Origin: Actinomycetes bacterium
Lineage (GTDB): Bacteria > Actinomycetota > Acidimicrobiia > Acidimicrobiales > Microtrichaceae
Length of the DNA stretch: 5,120 nt
Assembly (NCBI GenBank): GCA_023427825.1
Contig: JAEZAI010000082.1
Span: 1 to 5,120 of the forward strand
Direction: 5' to 3'
Positions 1-5,120 of the stretch are shown piece after piece. Under the pieces are notes generated by a model. It was not told where the DNA came from. It saw only the letters and a list, made by a program, of their open reading frames with translations, and did no database searches. A program made the translations under genes and the position numbers. How positions within the stretch are numbered: position 1 is the stretch's first letter; each line of letters opens with the position of its first letter.

Positions 1-2
1 AC

Positions 3-551
3 GGCTTCGCCGGCGCTCGTGTGGACGTCATCGCCCGCCGCGCCGGACTCAACAAGCAGCTGATCTCGCACCACTTCGGCGGCAAGGCCGGCCTCTACCG
101 ATCGGTCATGGCCGAGCGCCGCATGCGGGGAGGGGGCGAGCTCGTCGGGGCGGCCGAGGAGGTGCCGGAGGCGCTGGCGTCGTTCTTCGATCGTGCCGGA
201 GCCGACACCGAGTGGGTCCGGGTGCTGCTGTGGGAGACGCTCGAGCGCCCCGAGGACGAGACCGCGACCCGTCCCGACGCACCGGAGTCCGACGCCTCGA
301 CGACCGACGGCCGTCGCCGGCGCTACGAGGAACGCATCGACTGGGTGCGCCGCGAGCAGGCGGCGGGCCGGCTCCCGGCCGACCTCGATCCGACGCTGCT
401 GCTCCTGAGCCTCCTCGGCGCCGCCCTGTACCCGGTGCTGCTGCCCGAGGTCTGCGAGATCGCGACGGGGGTGCGGCCCGACGACGAGCGCTTCGCCGAG
501 CGGTACCGCGACCACCTGCACCGGCTCGGCGCGCGCCTCGCCGACGGCTGA
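3..551 (+). CDS. TetR-family transcriptional regulator, 5' end cut by the window
   Basis: This is a DNA-binding repressor of the TetR family, of which 182 residues are visible. The reading frame is open to the left edge and reads GFAGARVDVIARRAGLNKQL, the second half of a TetR helix-turn-helix. It is followed by the typical ISHHFGGKAGLYRSVM segment (recognition helix and the start of helix 4). The GTG at 21 lies inside this domain, so the true start is outside the window and perhaps 20-30 residues are missing. The rest is a helical ligand-binding and dimerisation domain with a leucine-rich stretch (LLLLSLLGAALYPVLLPEV, near 397-453), where the TetR C-terminal interface usually lies. The inducer and target genes cannot be read from the sequence. 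The last codons and the TGA stop are part of a 17-bp tandem repeat (535-585). Family assignment is secure; function is unknown. Confidence 0.9.
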   Translation, partial: GFAGARVDVIARRAGLNKQLISHHFGGKAGLYRSVMAERRMRGGGELVGAAEEVPEALASFFDRAGADTEWVRVLLWETLERPEDETATRPDAPESDASTTDGRRRRYEERIDWVRREQAAGRLPADLDPTLLLLSLLGAALYPVLLPEVCEIATGVRPDDERFAERYRDHLHRLGARLADG

Positions 552-585
552 GCCTCGCCGAACGCTGAGTCTCGCCGACGACTGA
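535..585 (+). repeat. 17-bp tandem repeat carrying the TetR gene's stop codon
   Basis: There are three consecutive 17-bp units: GCCTCGCCGACGGCTGA (535-551), GCCTCGCCGAACGCTGA (552-568) and GTCTCGCCGACGACTGA (569-585). Units two and three each differ from the first by two bases. A decayed partial copy (GCCGCGAC) may follow at 586. The first unit is the end of the TetR coding sequence, including its TGA. Because 17 is not a multiple of three, the TGAs at 549, 566 and 583 fall in three different frames. The pattern looks like tandem duplication of the gene's 3' end. Confidence 0.85.
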
Positions 586-641
586 GCCGCGACACCTCGG
601 GCGTCCGGGAGAGGGTCCGGGGCGCGCGAGCATCTGCGACC

Positions 642-1421
642 GTGCCGAACCTGCCGCTCATCCTCATCCCGCCGTCCGAGGGCAAGGCGCCCGGCGGCGA
701 CGGACCGGCCTGGGCGCCGGGCACCATGGCGGTCGACCTGGACGACCGCCGCCAGCGGGTGATGGCGGCGCTTCGCCAGGCGATGCGTCGCAACGCGGCC
801 GACCGGGGGAAGCTGCTCGGCGTCAAGGGCGACGCGCTCGCCGCGGCGACGGCGGCCAACCGGGCGATCGCCACCTCGCCGACCATGCCCGCGTCCCAGC
901 GCTTCACCGGCGTGCTCTACGACGCGCTCGACCTGGCGACGCTGCCGGCGCCGGCCCGCCGGCGGGCGGACTCGTCGCTGCTCGTCCTGTCCGGCGTCTT
1001 CGGCCTGGTCGCGCCGTCGGACCCGATCCCGGACCACAAGCTCAAGATGAGCGTCGCGGTGGGCGGGCTCGGGAAGCTGTCGACGTGGTGGCGCGAGCCG
1101 ATCAGCCAGGAGCTCACGCGACGCTCTGAGCGCCGTCTGGTGTGGAACCTGCTGCCGAACGAGCACGCCGCGGCGGTCCAGCTGCCCGACGTGACACAGA
1201 TCACGGTCACCTTCCTGGAGCCGGATCGGAAGGGTGAGCTGGTCGCGGTCGCGCACTGGAACAAGCTGCTGAAGGGCTCGCTCGTCCGGCACCTGCTCGA
1301 GCATCCGGACCTCGCGCCGGACGACCTCGCCGACTGGCAGCACCCCGAGGGATTCGTGCTGGATCCGGGCCGGACGCAGGTGGACGGCACCCTCACCACG
1401 CTGGCCTTCGTGCGCTCCTGA
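642..1421 (+). CDS. yaaA: YaaA family (DUF328/UPF0246) peroxide stress protein
   Basis: This 259-residue protein matches the YaaA family at full length. In E. coli, YaaA is induced by peroxide and limits free intracellular iron, protecting DNA; it is cytoplasmic. Visible family blocks are LILIPPSEGK (residues 6-15), RFTGVLYDALDL (87-98), LSGVFGLVAPSDPIPDHKLK (116-135), LSTWW (146-150), LVWNLLPNEH (166-175), VTFLE (189-193), HWNKLLKGSLVRHLLE (205-220) and HPEGFVLD (234-241). The PPSEGK start block is the variant I associate with Gram-positive homologues. The start is GTG 642, the only ATG or GTG between the upstream in-frame stop (TGA 549) and the conserved block. No convincing Shine-Dalgarno lies close to it (purine-rich GGGAGAGGG at 607-615 is too far), so the message may be leaderless or weakly translated. 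Family assignment is strong; the iron/peroxide role here is by homology only. Confidence 0.9.
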   Translation: MPNLPLILIPPSEGKAPGGDGPAWAPGTMAVDLDDRRQRVMAALRQAMRRNAADRGKLLGVKGDALAAATAANRAIATSPTMPASQRFTGVLYDALDLATLPAPARRRADSSLLVLSGVFGLVAPSDPIPDHKLKMSVAVGGLGKLSTWWREPISQELTRRSERRLVWNLLPNEHAAAVQLPDVTQITVTFLEPDRKGELVAVAHWNKLLKGSLVRHLLEHPDLAPDDLADWQHPEGFVLDPGRTQVDGTLTTLAFVRS

Positions 1422-1435
1422 CGGGGCCGTCCGGC

Positions 1436-1459
1436 CGCCGTTCCGCGTTCGGGACGGCG
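1436..1459 (+). terminator. Probable intrinsic terminator of yaaA
   Basis: A 10-bp stem pairs 1436-1445 (CGCCGTTCCG) with 1450-1459 (CGGGACGGCG). It has one G-U pair and a four-base CGTT loop, and it starts 15 bases after the yaaA stop codon. The downstream sequence (CCGTTGCTCTC) has only scattered T residues. This is common for actinobacterial hairpin terminators but makes the call less certain than a T-tract would. Confidence 0.6.
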
Positions 1460-1489
1460 CCGTTGCTCTCACGAGAAGACGGAAGGCAC

Positions 1490-1523
1490 GTCACCTGGGG
1501 AGGATCACCTGTTGTGATCACCT
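1490..1523. repeat. Spaced TCACCT direct repeats, possible operator
   Basis: GATCACCT occurs twice, at 1503-1510 and 1516-1523, 13 bases apart. A shorter GTCACCT precedes at 1490-1496, so the TCACCT cores start at 1491, 1505 and 1518. GATCAC (1503-1508) also pairs with GTGATC (1514-1519) across a five-base spacer, so the same site can be read as an inverted repeat. The spacing is near one helical turn and suits a regulator binding site, but no known box is recognised. Confidence 0.4.
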
Positions 1524-1580
1524 TCACGCGTCCATGAACCTGCGTCGGGTCAGTGTGCGCGCTAGACATGAGGTCACAAC

Positions 1581-1632
1581 GACCCCCGGCCGTAGGGTTC
1601 TTCCCTTCCCTCCTACTCTCCGGCCGGGGGTC
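1581..1632. repeat. 12-bp perfect inverted repeat with 28-base pyrimidine-rich loop
   Basis: GACCCCCGGCCG (1581-1592) is the exact reverse complement of CGGCCGGGGGTC (1621-1632). The intervening 28 bases are dominated by C and T after an initial TAGGG (1593-1597), and include TTCCCTTCCCTCCT (1601-1614). As RNA this would be a very stable stem. It begins 159 bases after the yaaA stop and ends 128 bases before the protease start, with no T-tract after it. It could be a leader RNA element, a second terminator or a protein-binding site. Confidence 0.6.
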
Positions 1633-1734
1633 TGTTGCTGTCCGGGAACAGGTCGAGCGACGCTGGCGCTCCCGCCCGGAACCCTCTCAGCCGTCGCTGC
1701 TCCGCCGCGCCCGATCGCGGAGGGCGGGGGGTAG

Positions 1735-1747
1735 GTTGCGTCGCAAC
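1735..1747. promoter_or_regulatory. 13-bp palindrome next to the protease ribosome binding site, candidate operator
   Basis: GTTGCG and CGCAAC form perfect 6-bp arms around a single T. The palindrome overlaps a TAGGTT hexamer (1732-1737) that could act as a -10 element. It ends immediately before the purine-rich ribosome binding site at 1748. A repressor bound here would block transcription initiation; as RNA the one-base centre could not form a tight hairpin without losing inner pairs. A DNA-binding role is therefore more likely, but the regulator is unknown. Confidence 0.4.
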
Positions 1748-1756
1748 AGGGAGGAG
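1748..1756 (+). promoter_or_regulatory. Ribosome binding site of the site-2 protease gene
   Basis: AGGGAGGAG contains GGAGG at 1750-1754, six bases before GTG 1761. This strong site decides the start: the frame is open further upstream (to at least 1635), but no comparable site exists there and the upstream translation has no family similarity. Confidence 0.8.
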
Positions 1757-1760
1757 CGCT

Positions 1761-3011
1761 GTGCGCACTTCAGGACTACGTCTGGGTCGGATCTTCGGCA
1801 TCGAGGTGGCAGCTGACCTCGGCGTGCTGCTGTTCGGGGGGCTGCTCACGTGGATCCTCGCCACGTCGGTCCTCCCCGCCAGCGAGCCCGGCCTGACCGG
1901 CACGGCCTACTGGTCGGTGGCCGCGCTGGGCACGCTGCTGTTCATCTTCTCGCTGCTGGCACACGAGCTCGGCCACTCGATCGTGGCCCGCCGCAACGAC
2001 ATCGAGGTCGCCGGCATCACGCTGTGGATGTTCGGTGGCGTGGCCGAGCTGCGCTCCGACGCCAAGAGCGCCGGCGCCGAGCTGCGCATCGCGCTCGCCG
2101 GCCCGGCCATGAGCTTCCTGGTCGCCGCCGCGTCCATCGGAGCGGCCTTCGGACTGTCGAGGGCGGGTGCTCCCGACATCTACGTCGCCGCCCTCGGGTG
2201 GCTCGGCGTCGTCAACGCGTTCCTCGGGGTCTTCAACCTCCTGCCGGGTGCGCCGCTCGACGGCGGCCGGGTCCTCGCGGCGATCCTCTGGATGATCCGC
2301 GGCGACCGGCTGCAGTCCAAGGTCTGGGCCGCGCGAACCGGCCGGGTCGTGGCGCTGCTGATCGTCGCCGCCGGCTTCGCCGAGGTGTTCGTGCTGCGCA
2401 GTCCGTCCGGCCTCTGGACGGTCGTGATCGGCTGGTTCCTGCTGAGCGCCGCCCGGATGGAGGAGGCCCACTACGTCGGTGAGGCCGCACTCGGGACCAT
2501 GGCCGTCTCCGAGGCGATGGTGCGCGACCCGGCGTCGGTGCGCACCTGGACCACCGTGGCCGACGCGGTCCGGGGCCCCATGGCCGCCAGCTCGCAGCCG
2601 GCGTTGCCGGTCCTCGACTGGAACGAGCGGGTCGCGGGCGTGATCACCATGTCGCAGGTCCGGCGCCTGCCGGCCGACCGCTGGGCGTCCACCACCGTGG
2701 CGGACATGATGCTGCCCGCCGAGCAACTCCCCACCGCCATGCCGTCCGAGCGGCTCACCTCGGTGCTCGACCGCTTGCGAGCCACGTCCGGCGGCTTCGC
2801 CGTGGTGCTCGACCAGGGTCGCCTGGTCGGCCTGCTCACGCCCGCTGGCATCAGCCGGGCGATCTCGTTCGGCCAGATGGCGCGCCGGGGCGGCATCCCC
2901 ACCTCGGGCACGCCGGTCGCCGCGCACGCCGCGACGACCACCGTCCGGCCCCCGCCCGCACCGATCCAGGTCCCGACCCAGGACTGGGAACCACCCAGGA
3001 GCAGCACATGA
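1761..3011 (+). CDS. Site-2 protease family (M50) intramembrane zinc metalloprotease with two CBS domains
   Basis: This 416-residue membrane protein is a predicted intramembrane protease that cleaves substrates within or near the membrane, as site-2 proteases do for anti-sigma factors. The N-terminus ([11 protein letters not shown], residues 6-16) leads into a first membrane segment (about 20-38). The zinc site HELGH is at 68-72 within the second segment, and the third ligand motif [11 protein letters not shown] is at 159-169 with Asp167. The block [10 protein letters not shown] (88-97) and the glycine-rich [12 protein letters not shown] (112-123) are also typical. Two more hydrophobic segments lie near 195-212 and 218-231. 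CBS-like domains follow at about 247-305 and 311-372, then a proline-rich tail. The architecture resembles M. tuberculosis Rip3 (Rv2625c). CBS domains often bind adenosine nucleotides, which suggests energy-linked control. The gene overlaps msrB by four bases. Substrates are unknown; the family assignment is very secure. Confidence 0.93.
   Translation: MRTSGLRLGRIFGIEVAADLGVLLFGGLLTWILATSVLPASEPGLTGTAYWSVAALGTLLFIFSLLAHELGHSIVARRNDIEVAGITLWMFGGVAELRSDAKSAGAELRIALAGPAMSFLVAAASIGAAFGLSRAGAPDIYVAALGWLGVVNAFLGVFNLLPGAPLDGGRVLAAILWMIRGDRLQSKVWAARTGRVVALLIVAAGFAEVFVLRSPSGLWTVVIGWFLLSAARMEEAHYVGEAALGTMAVSEAMVRDPASVRTWTTVADAVRGPMAASSQPALPVLDWNERVAGVITMSQVRRLPADRWASTTVADMMLPAEQLPTAMPSERLTSVLDRLRATSGGFAVVLDQGRLVGLLTPAGISRAISFGQMARRGGIPTSGTPVAAHAATTTVRPPPAPIQVPTQDWEPPRSST
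2997..3010 (+). promoter_or_regulatory. msrB ribosome binding site and ATGA stop/start overlap
   Basis: AGGAG (2997-3001) sits six bases before ATG 3008, inside the end of the protease gene. The protease TGA (3009-3011) overlaps the msrB ATG (3008-3010) as ATGA. This arrangement is typical of translational coupling and fixes the msrB start. Confidence 0.8.
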
Positions 3012-3463
3012 GCACCGAGCCCACGGCCCCGACCACCCCTCCTGCCGAGGTCGACCTCGACGGGCTGAAGGAGCGCCTGGACTCGCTGCAGTGGCACGTC
3101 ACGCAGGAGGCCGGCACCGAGCGCGCCTTCACCGGCATCTACTGGGACTGCCACGACGACGGCACCTACCACTGCATCGTCTGCGACGAGCCGCTCTTCC
3201 GCAGCGACACCAAGTACGAGTCGGGGTCCGGCTGGCCCAGCTTCTACGAGCCGGTCAGCCCCGACGCGGTCGTCGAGATCTCGGACCGGTCCCACGGCAT
3301 GGTGCGCACCGAAGTGCGCTGCGCCAACTGCGGTGCCCACCTGGGCCACGTGTTCCCCGACGGCCCCCGGCCCACCGGCCTGCGCTACTGCATGAACAGC
3401 GCGGCGCTGAACCTGGAGGCCGACACGGACGCGTCGGAGGCGGCGTCCTCCGACCCGGCCTGA
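3008..3463 (+). CDS. msrB: Peptide-methionine (R)-S-oxide reductase MsrB
   Basis: This 151-residue enzyme reduces the R form of methionine sulfoxide in proteins back to methionine, repairing oxidative damage in the cytoplasm with thioredoxin-type reductants. The MsrB domain spans about residues 17-137. Structural zinc is held by Cys56 and Cys59 (CIVC) and Cys105 and Cys108 (CANC). The signature GWPSF is at 75-79, GHVFPDGP at 113-120, and the catalytic cysteine is Cys128 in RYCMNSAAL. The usual resolving cysteine just before GWPSF is replaced by Ser74 (SGSGWPSF). Cys48 in YWDCHDDG is a possible alternative resolving residue. There is no signal peptide; short disordered-looking tails flank the domain. 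It is coupled to the upstream protease gene by ATGA. Its last codons and stop lie in a 19-bp tandem repeat. The assignment is essentially certain. Confidence 0.97.
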   Translation: MSTEPTAPTTPPAEVDLDGLKERLDSLQWHVTQEAGTERAFTGIYWDCHDDGTYHCIVCDEPLFRSDTKYESGSGWPSFYEPVSPDAVVEISDRSHGMVRTEVRCANCGAHLGHVFPDGPRPTGLRYCMNSAALNLEADTDASEAASSDPA

Positions 3464-3527
3464 ACGGACCGACCCGGCCTGAAGGGACCGGCCCGGCCTG
3501 AAGGGACCGGCCCGGCCTGAAGGACTG
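3452..3527 (+). repeat. 19-bp tandem repeat carrying the msrB stop codon
   Basis: There are four 19-bp units: GACCCGGCCTGAACGGACC (3452-3470), GACCCGGCCTGAAGGGACC (3471-3489), GGCCCGGCCTGAAGGGACC (3490-3508) and a diverged fourth (3509-3527) in which GGG has become GG. Adjacent units one to three differ by single bases. The first unit contains the last msrB codons and its TGA. TGA recurs at 3461, 3480, 3499 and 3518, so all three frames are closed. The array fills almost all of the 72-base gap between msrB and the convergent reductase gene. I see no strong hairpin or T-tract in it. Confidence 0.92.
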
Positions 3528-3535
3528 GGGGCGCG

Positions 3536-4333
3536 CTAGCGATCGCCGGCGATCGTCCGCCAGACCGGCCGCGGCATCGCGCGGAGCATCCCGAACAGCG
3601 GTCCGAGCACCCGGGGCACGTGGACGAGCTCGCGGTGCGGGTCGCGGATGGCGGCCACCGTCGCCCGTGCCACGGTCGCGGGGTCGGTGCTGAACGGCGC
3701 AGGGTCGAGTCCCGCAGTCATGCGTGAGCGCACGAAGCCTGGTCGCACCACGACGCAGCGCACGCCCGTGCCGACGAGCGAGTCGGCCAGGCCCTGCGCG
3801 AACACGTCCAGGCCGGCCTTCGTGGAGCCGTAGACGTAGTTGGACCGTCGGGCCCGCAGACCGGCGACCGAGGACAGCAGCACGATCGTGCCGTGGCCCT
3901 GGTCCACCAGGAACTGGCCGGCCGCGGCGAGCGCGGCGGCGGGCCCGGCGAAGTTCGTCCGCACCATGTGCTCCACGTCGACCGGGCCCATGGACCGCCC
4001 GGCATGGTGGCCGAGCAGTCCGACGGCGCAGATCACCACATCGATCCCGCCGAGCGACTCGGCAGCCCGCTCGAGCAGCGCCCGGTGGCTCTCCACCTCG
4101 AGTGCATCCCACGCGATCGACTCCGTGGTGAGCCCGGGTGCGGCCTCCGCCACGACGGCGGCGGCAGCCTCGGGGTCCCGCGCCGCCAGCACGGCGGATC
4201 GAAGCCCTCCGGCGGCCAGCTCGCCCAGGATCGCAGCGCCGATGTCGCTCGTCGCGCCCAGGACCAGGGCGGTGCGCGGGTGCTCGTTCAGGGAGCCGTC
4301 CGGCTCGTGGGGGTCGGGAGCGAGATCGGCCAC
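3536..4333 (-). CDS. Short-chain dehydrogenase/reductase, DprE2-like (decaprenylphosphoryl-2-keto-ribose reductase family)
   Basis: This 265-residue NAD(P)-dependent oxidoreductase has a Rossmann fold. The nucleotide loop is LGATSDIG (residues 25-32); Asp30 sits where classical SDRs have the middle glycine of TGxxxGIG, as Glu does in mycobacterial DprE2. Catalytic residues fit Asn127, Ser155, Tyr168 and Lys172, within SSVAG and YVYGSTKAGLD. The segment RARRSNYVYGSTKAGLD and the C-terminal RPGFVRSRMTAGL and MPRPVWRTI closely recall DprE2, the second enzyme of decaprenylphosphoryl-arabinose epimerisation for the cell wall. No dprE1 partner is visible, so it may be a paralogue with another substrate. 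The start chosen is GTG 4333, which overlaps the upstream hydrolase gene by 46 bases and has a weak ribosome binding site. A CTG at 4291, giving 251 residues, would leave a four-base CTGA overlap and a length closer to DprE2. The stop is TAG at 3536-3538. Confidence 0.85.
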   Translation of the reverse strand: MADLAPDPHEPDGSLNEHPRTALVLGATSDIGAAILGELAAGGLRSAVLAARDPEAAAAVVAEAAPGLTTESIAWDALEVESHRALLERAAESLGGIDVVICAVGLLGHHAGRSMGPVDVEHMVRTNFAGPAAALAAAGQFLVDQGHGTIVLLSSVAGLRARRSNYVYGSTKAGLDVFAQGLADSLVGTGVRCVVVRPGFVRSRMTAGLDPAPFSTDPATVARATVAAIRDPHRELVHVPRVLGPLFGMLRAMPRPVWRTIAGDR

Positions 4334-5120
4334 GGCCCGACGGTAGCCGGGGCGGTGTCGATGACCGTTCCCTCCCGTGCGGCGACGACCTCGGGGCCGC
4401 CCTCCGGAGCATCGGTCACCGCCCGGCGCTCGATCAGCGCCACCTCGTCGTCGGTGCGCGTCGGACCGTGGTGGAACAGGACCAGTCGGCGCACGCCGGC
4501 GGCCGTGGCGATGGCGAGCGCCTGCTCGACCGTCGAGTGGCCGTACCGTCGTGCGGTCTCGGCCTCGTCCTCGGTGAACTGCGCGTCGTGGATCAGGACG
4601 TCCACCCCGCGGAGGTGTCCGACGATCCGCGGGTCCGGCCGGGCCCCGGCGGGCAGGTGGTCGGGCACGTACGCCAGCGAGCCGCCGGCGGGATCCGCGA
4701 CCCGGTAGCCGTACGTCCGCCCGCCCTTGTGCGGCACCTCGAACGCCTGGACCGTCAGCCCCTCCACGCGCTGGGGACCGGGATCGATGCCGCGCCACGA
4801 CCAGCGGCCGAGAAGACCTTCGGGCCCGATCGGGAAGTGCGGCGGCGACATGGCCCGCCGCATGACGTCGCCTGCGTCGTCGGGCGCATCGCCGGACGAC
4901 TGCCGCGGGAGCAGCACGTCCACGCGGGCGTCCTCGCGGTCGCCGGCCGGGAAGAAGGGCAGCCCGTGGGTGTGGTCCCAGTGCAGGTGCGTCAGCAGCA
5001 CCGTGCCGCGGTACGGCTCGCCGCTCAGCAGGCCCGACAGCCGCTGCAGCCCGGACCCCGCGTCGAGCACCACGGTGGGGCGCTCGTCCCCGGTCGCGGC
5101 GCGGGCCCCACACCCCGTGT
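4288..5120 (-). CDS. Metallo-beta-lactamase-fold hydrolase, 5' end cut by the window
   Basis: About 276 residues of an MBL-fold metallohydrolase are visible, with an apparently complete two-metal site. Following the coding strand, LDAGSG precedes THLHWDH, whose HxHxDH motif is at 4989-4972. PHKGGRTYGYRV follows (His codon 4731-4729), then the bridging aspartate in LIHDAQFTEDE (4587-4585), GHSTVEQA (His at 4539-4537), and LFHHGPTRTDDE (4473-4468). This order fits the RNase Z/PhnP/cyclic-nucleotide phosphodiesterase-like branch rather than true lactamases. There is no signal peptide in view, so it is probably cytoplasmic. The frame stays open to the right edge and reads TGCGARAATGDERPTVVLDA, recalling the HTSC-type first strand of the family. 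The GTG at 5073 is therefore too late, and perhaps 20-30 residues lie outside. Its 3' end overlaps the reductase gene, suggesting co-transcription. The substrate is unknown. Confidence 0.88.
   Translation of the reverse strand, partial: TGCGARAATGDERPTVVLDAGSGLQRLSGLLSGEPYRGTVLLTHLHWDHTHGLPFFPAGDREDARVDVLLPRQSSGDAPDDAGDVMRRAMSPPHFPIGPEGLLGRWSWRGIDPGPQRVEGLTVQAFEVPHKGGRTYGYRVADPAGGSLAYVPDHLPAGARPDPRIVGHLRGVDVLIHDAQFTEDEAETARRYGHSTVEQALAIATAAGVRRLVLFHHGPTRTDDEVALIERRAVTDAPEGGPEVVAAREGTVIDTAPATVGPWPISLPTPTSRTAP

Larger units (their letters stand above)
1422..1760. other. 339-base intergenic region with several repeat and hairpin signals
   Basis: I see no supported gene here. Short open frames exist but lack ribosome binding sites and recognisable products. 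In order the region holds the yaaA terminator hairpin, TCACCT-type direct repeats (1490-1523), a 12-bp perfect inverted repeat with a 28-base loop (1581-1632), and nested short helices (TCCGGG 1641-1646 with CCCGGA 1675-1680, enclosing GAGCG 1655-1659 with CGCTC 1667-1671). It ends with a 13-bp palindrome (1735-1747) next to the protease gene's ribosome binding site. Weak -10-like hexamers occur (TAGGGT near 1593, TAGGTT 1732-1737), but neither has a good -35 partner. The promoter of the protease-msrB pair presumably lies in this stretch. Confidence 0.6.

Noticed and set aside
1635..1760. Upstream extension of the site-2 protease by 42 residues
   Set aside because: The extension starts at a TTG inside the inverted-repeat region without a ribosome binding site and has no family similarity, whereas GTG 1761 has a strong GGAGG at the right distance and a family-like N-terminus.
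1534..1816. Small plus-strand open frames in the yaaA-protease gap
   Set aside because: They lack ribosome binding sites, overlap the inverted repeat and each other, and have Arg/Pro-rich composition typical of random open frames at this GC content.
1776..2927. Long minus-strand open frame of 383 residues opposite the protease gene
   Set aside because: It is an antisense shadow of a high-GC gene: composition is dominated by Arg, Gly, Asp and His, and there is no recognisable domain, while the plus strand encodes a clear M50 protease.
3452..3527. CRISPR-like or terminator reading of the 19-bp array
   Set aside because: Units are directly adjacent without spacers, which excludes a CRISPR array. 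The units contain CCGG and GGCC stretches but form no extended stem followed by a T-tract.
4288..5073. Complete hydrolase gene starting at GTG 5073
   Set aside because: The GTG codon lies within the conserved VVLDAGSG strand of the fold, and the frame continues to the window edge with family-like sequence, so the real start is outside.
3536..5113. A single 525-residue minus-strand frame spanning the reductase and most of the hydrolase gene
   Set aside because: Only the part from about 4333 downward resembles a protein family. The upstream part is arginine- and proline-rich shadow sequence of the hydrolase gene, whose own frame has a complete metal-binding motif set.

Overview
This is a high-GC window (by eye a little over 70% G+C) with compact gene packing, GTG starts and a strong third-position G/C bias. 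These traits point to an actinobacterium. The putative reductase at 3536-4333 resembles mycobacterial DprE2 and the intramembrane protease resembles mycobacterial Rip3, which fits Actinomycetota. The class or genus cannot be named from this sequence alone.

Layout. The left edge cuts a TetR-family repressor gene (ends 551, +). A YaaA/DUF328-family gene (642-1421, +) follows and has a good terminator-like hairpin just after its stop. A 339-base non-coding stretch (1422-1760) comes next. It holds spaced direct repeats, a 12-bp perfect inverted repeat with a pyrimidine-rich loop, further short helices and a 13-bp palindrome touching the ribosome binding site of the next gene. That gene encodes a CBS-domain site-2 protease (1761-3011, +), and its stop overlaps the start of msrB (3008-3463, +) as ATGA, so the two form a translationally coupled pair. 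On the opposite strand, a metallo-beta-lactamase-fold hydrolase (5' end outside the window, ends at 4288) overlaps a DprE2-like short-chain dehydrogenase (4333-3536). These two run convergently towards msrB.

How the genes fit together. The protease/MsrB pair suggests envelope or redox stress handling, and YaaA is also a peroxide-stress family, so the plus-strand genes share a loose oxidative-stress theme. This is inference from family roles. The minus-strand pair has no obvious joint pathway.

Most notable observation. Two unrelated genes in the window, the TetR gene and msrB, both end in a short tandem duplication of their own 3' end including the TGA stop. Periods are 17 and 19 bp. Neither is a multiple of three, so in each case successive copies place TGA in all three forward frames. 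I see no mobile element, CRISPR array, RNA gene or clear novel multi-gene system here; the rest is ordinary chromosomal core-type content.
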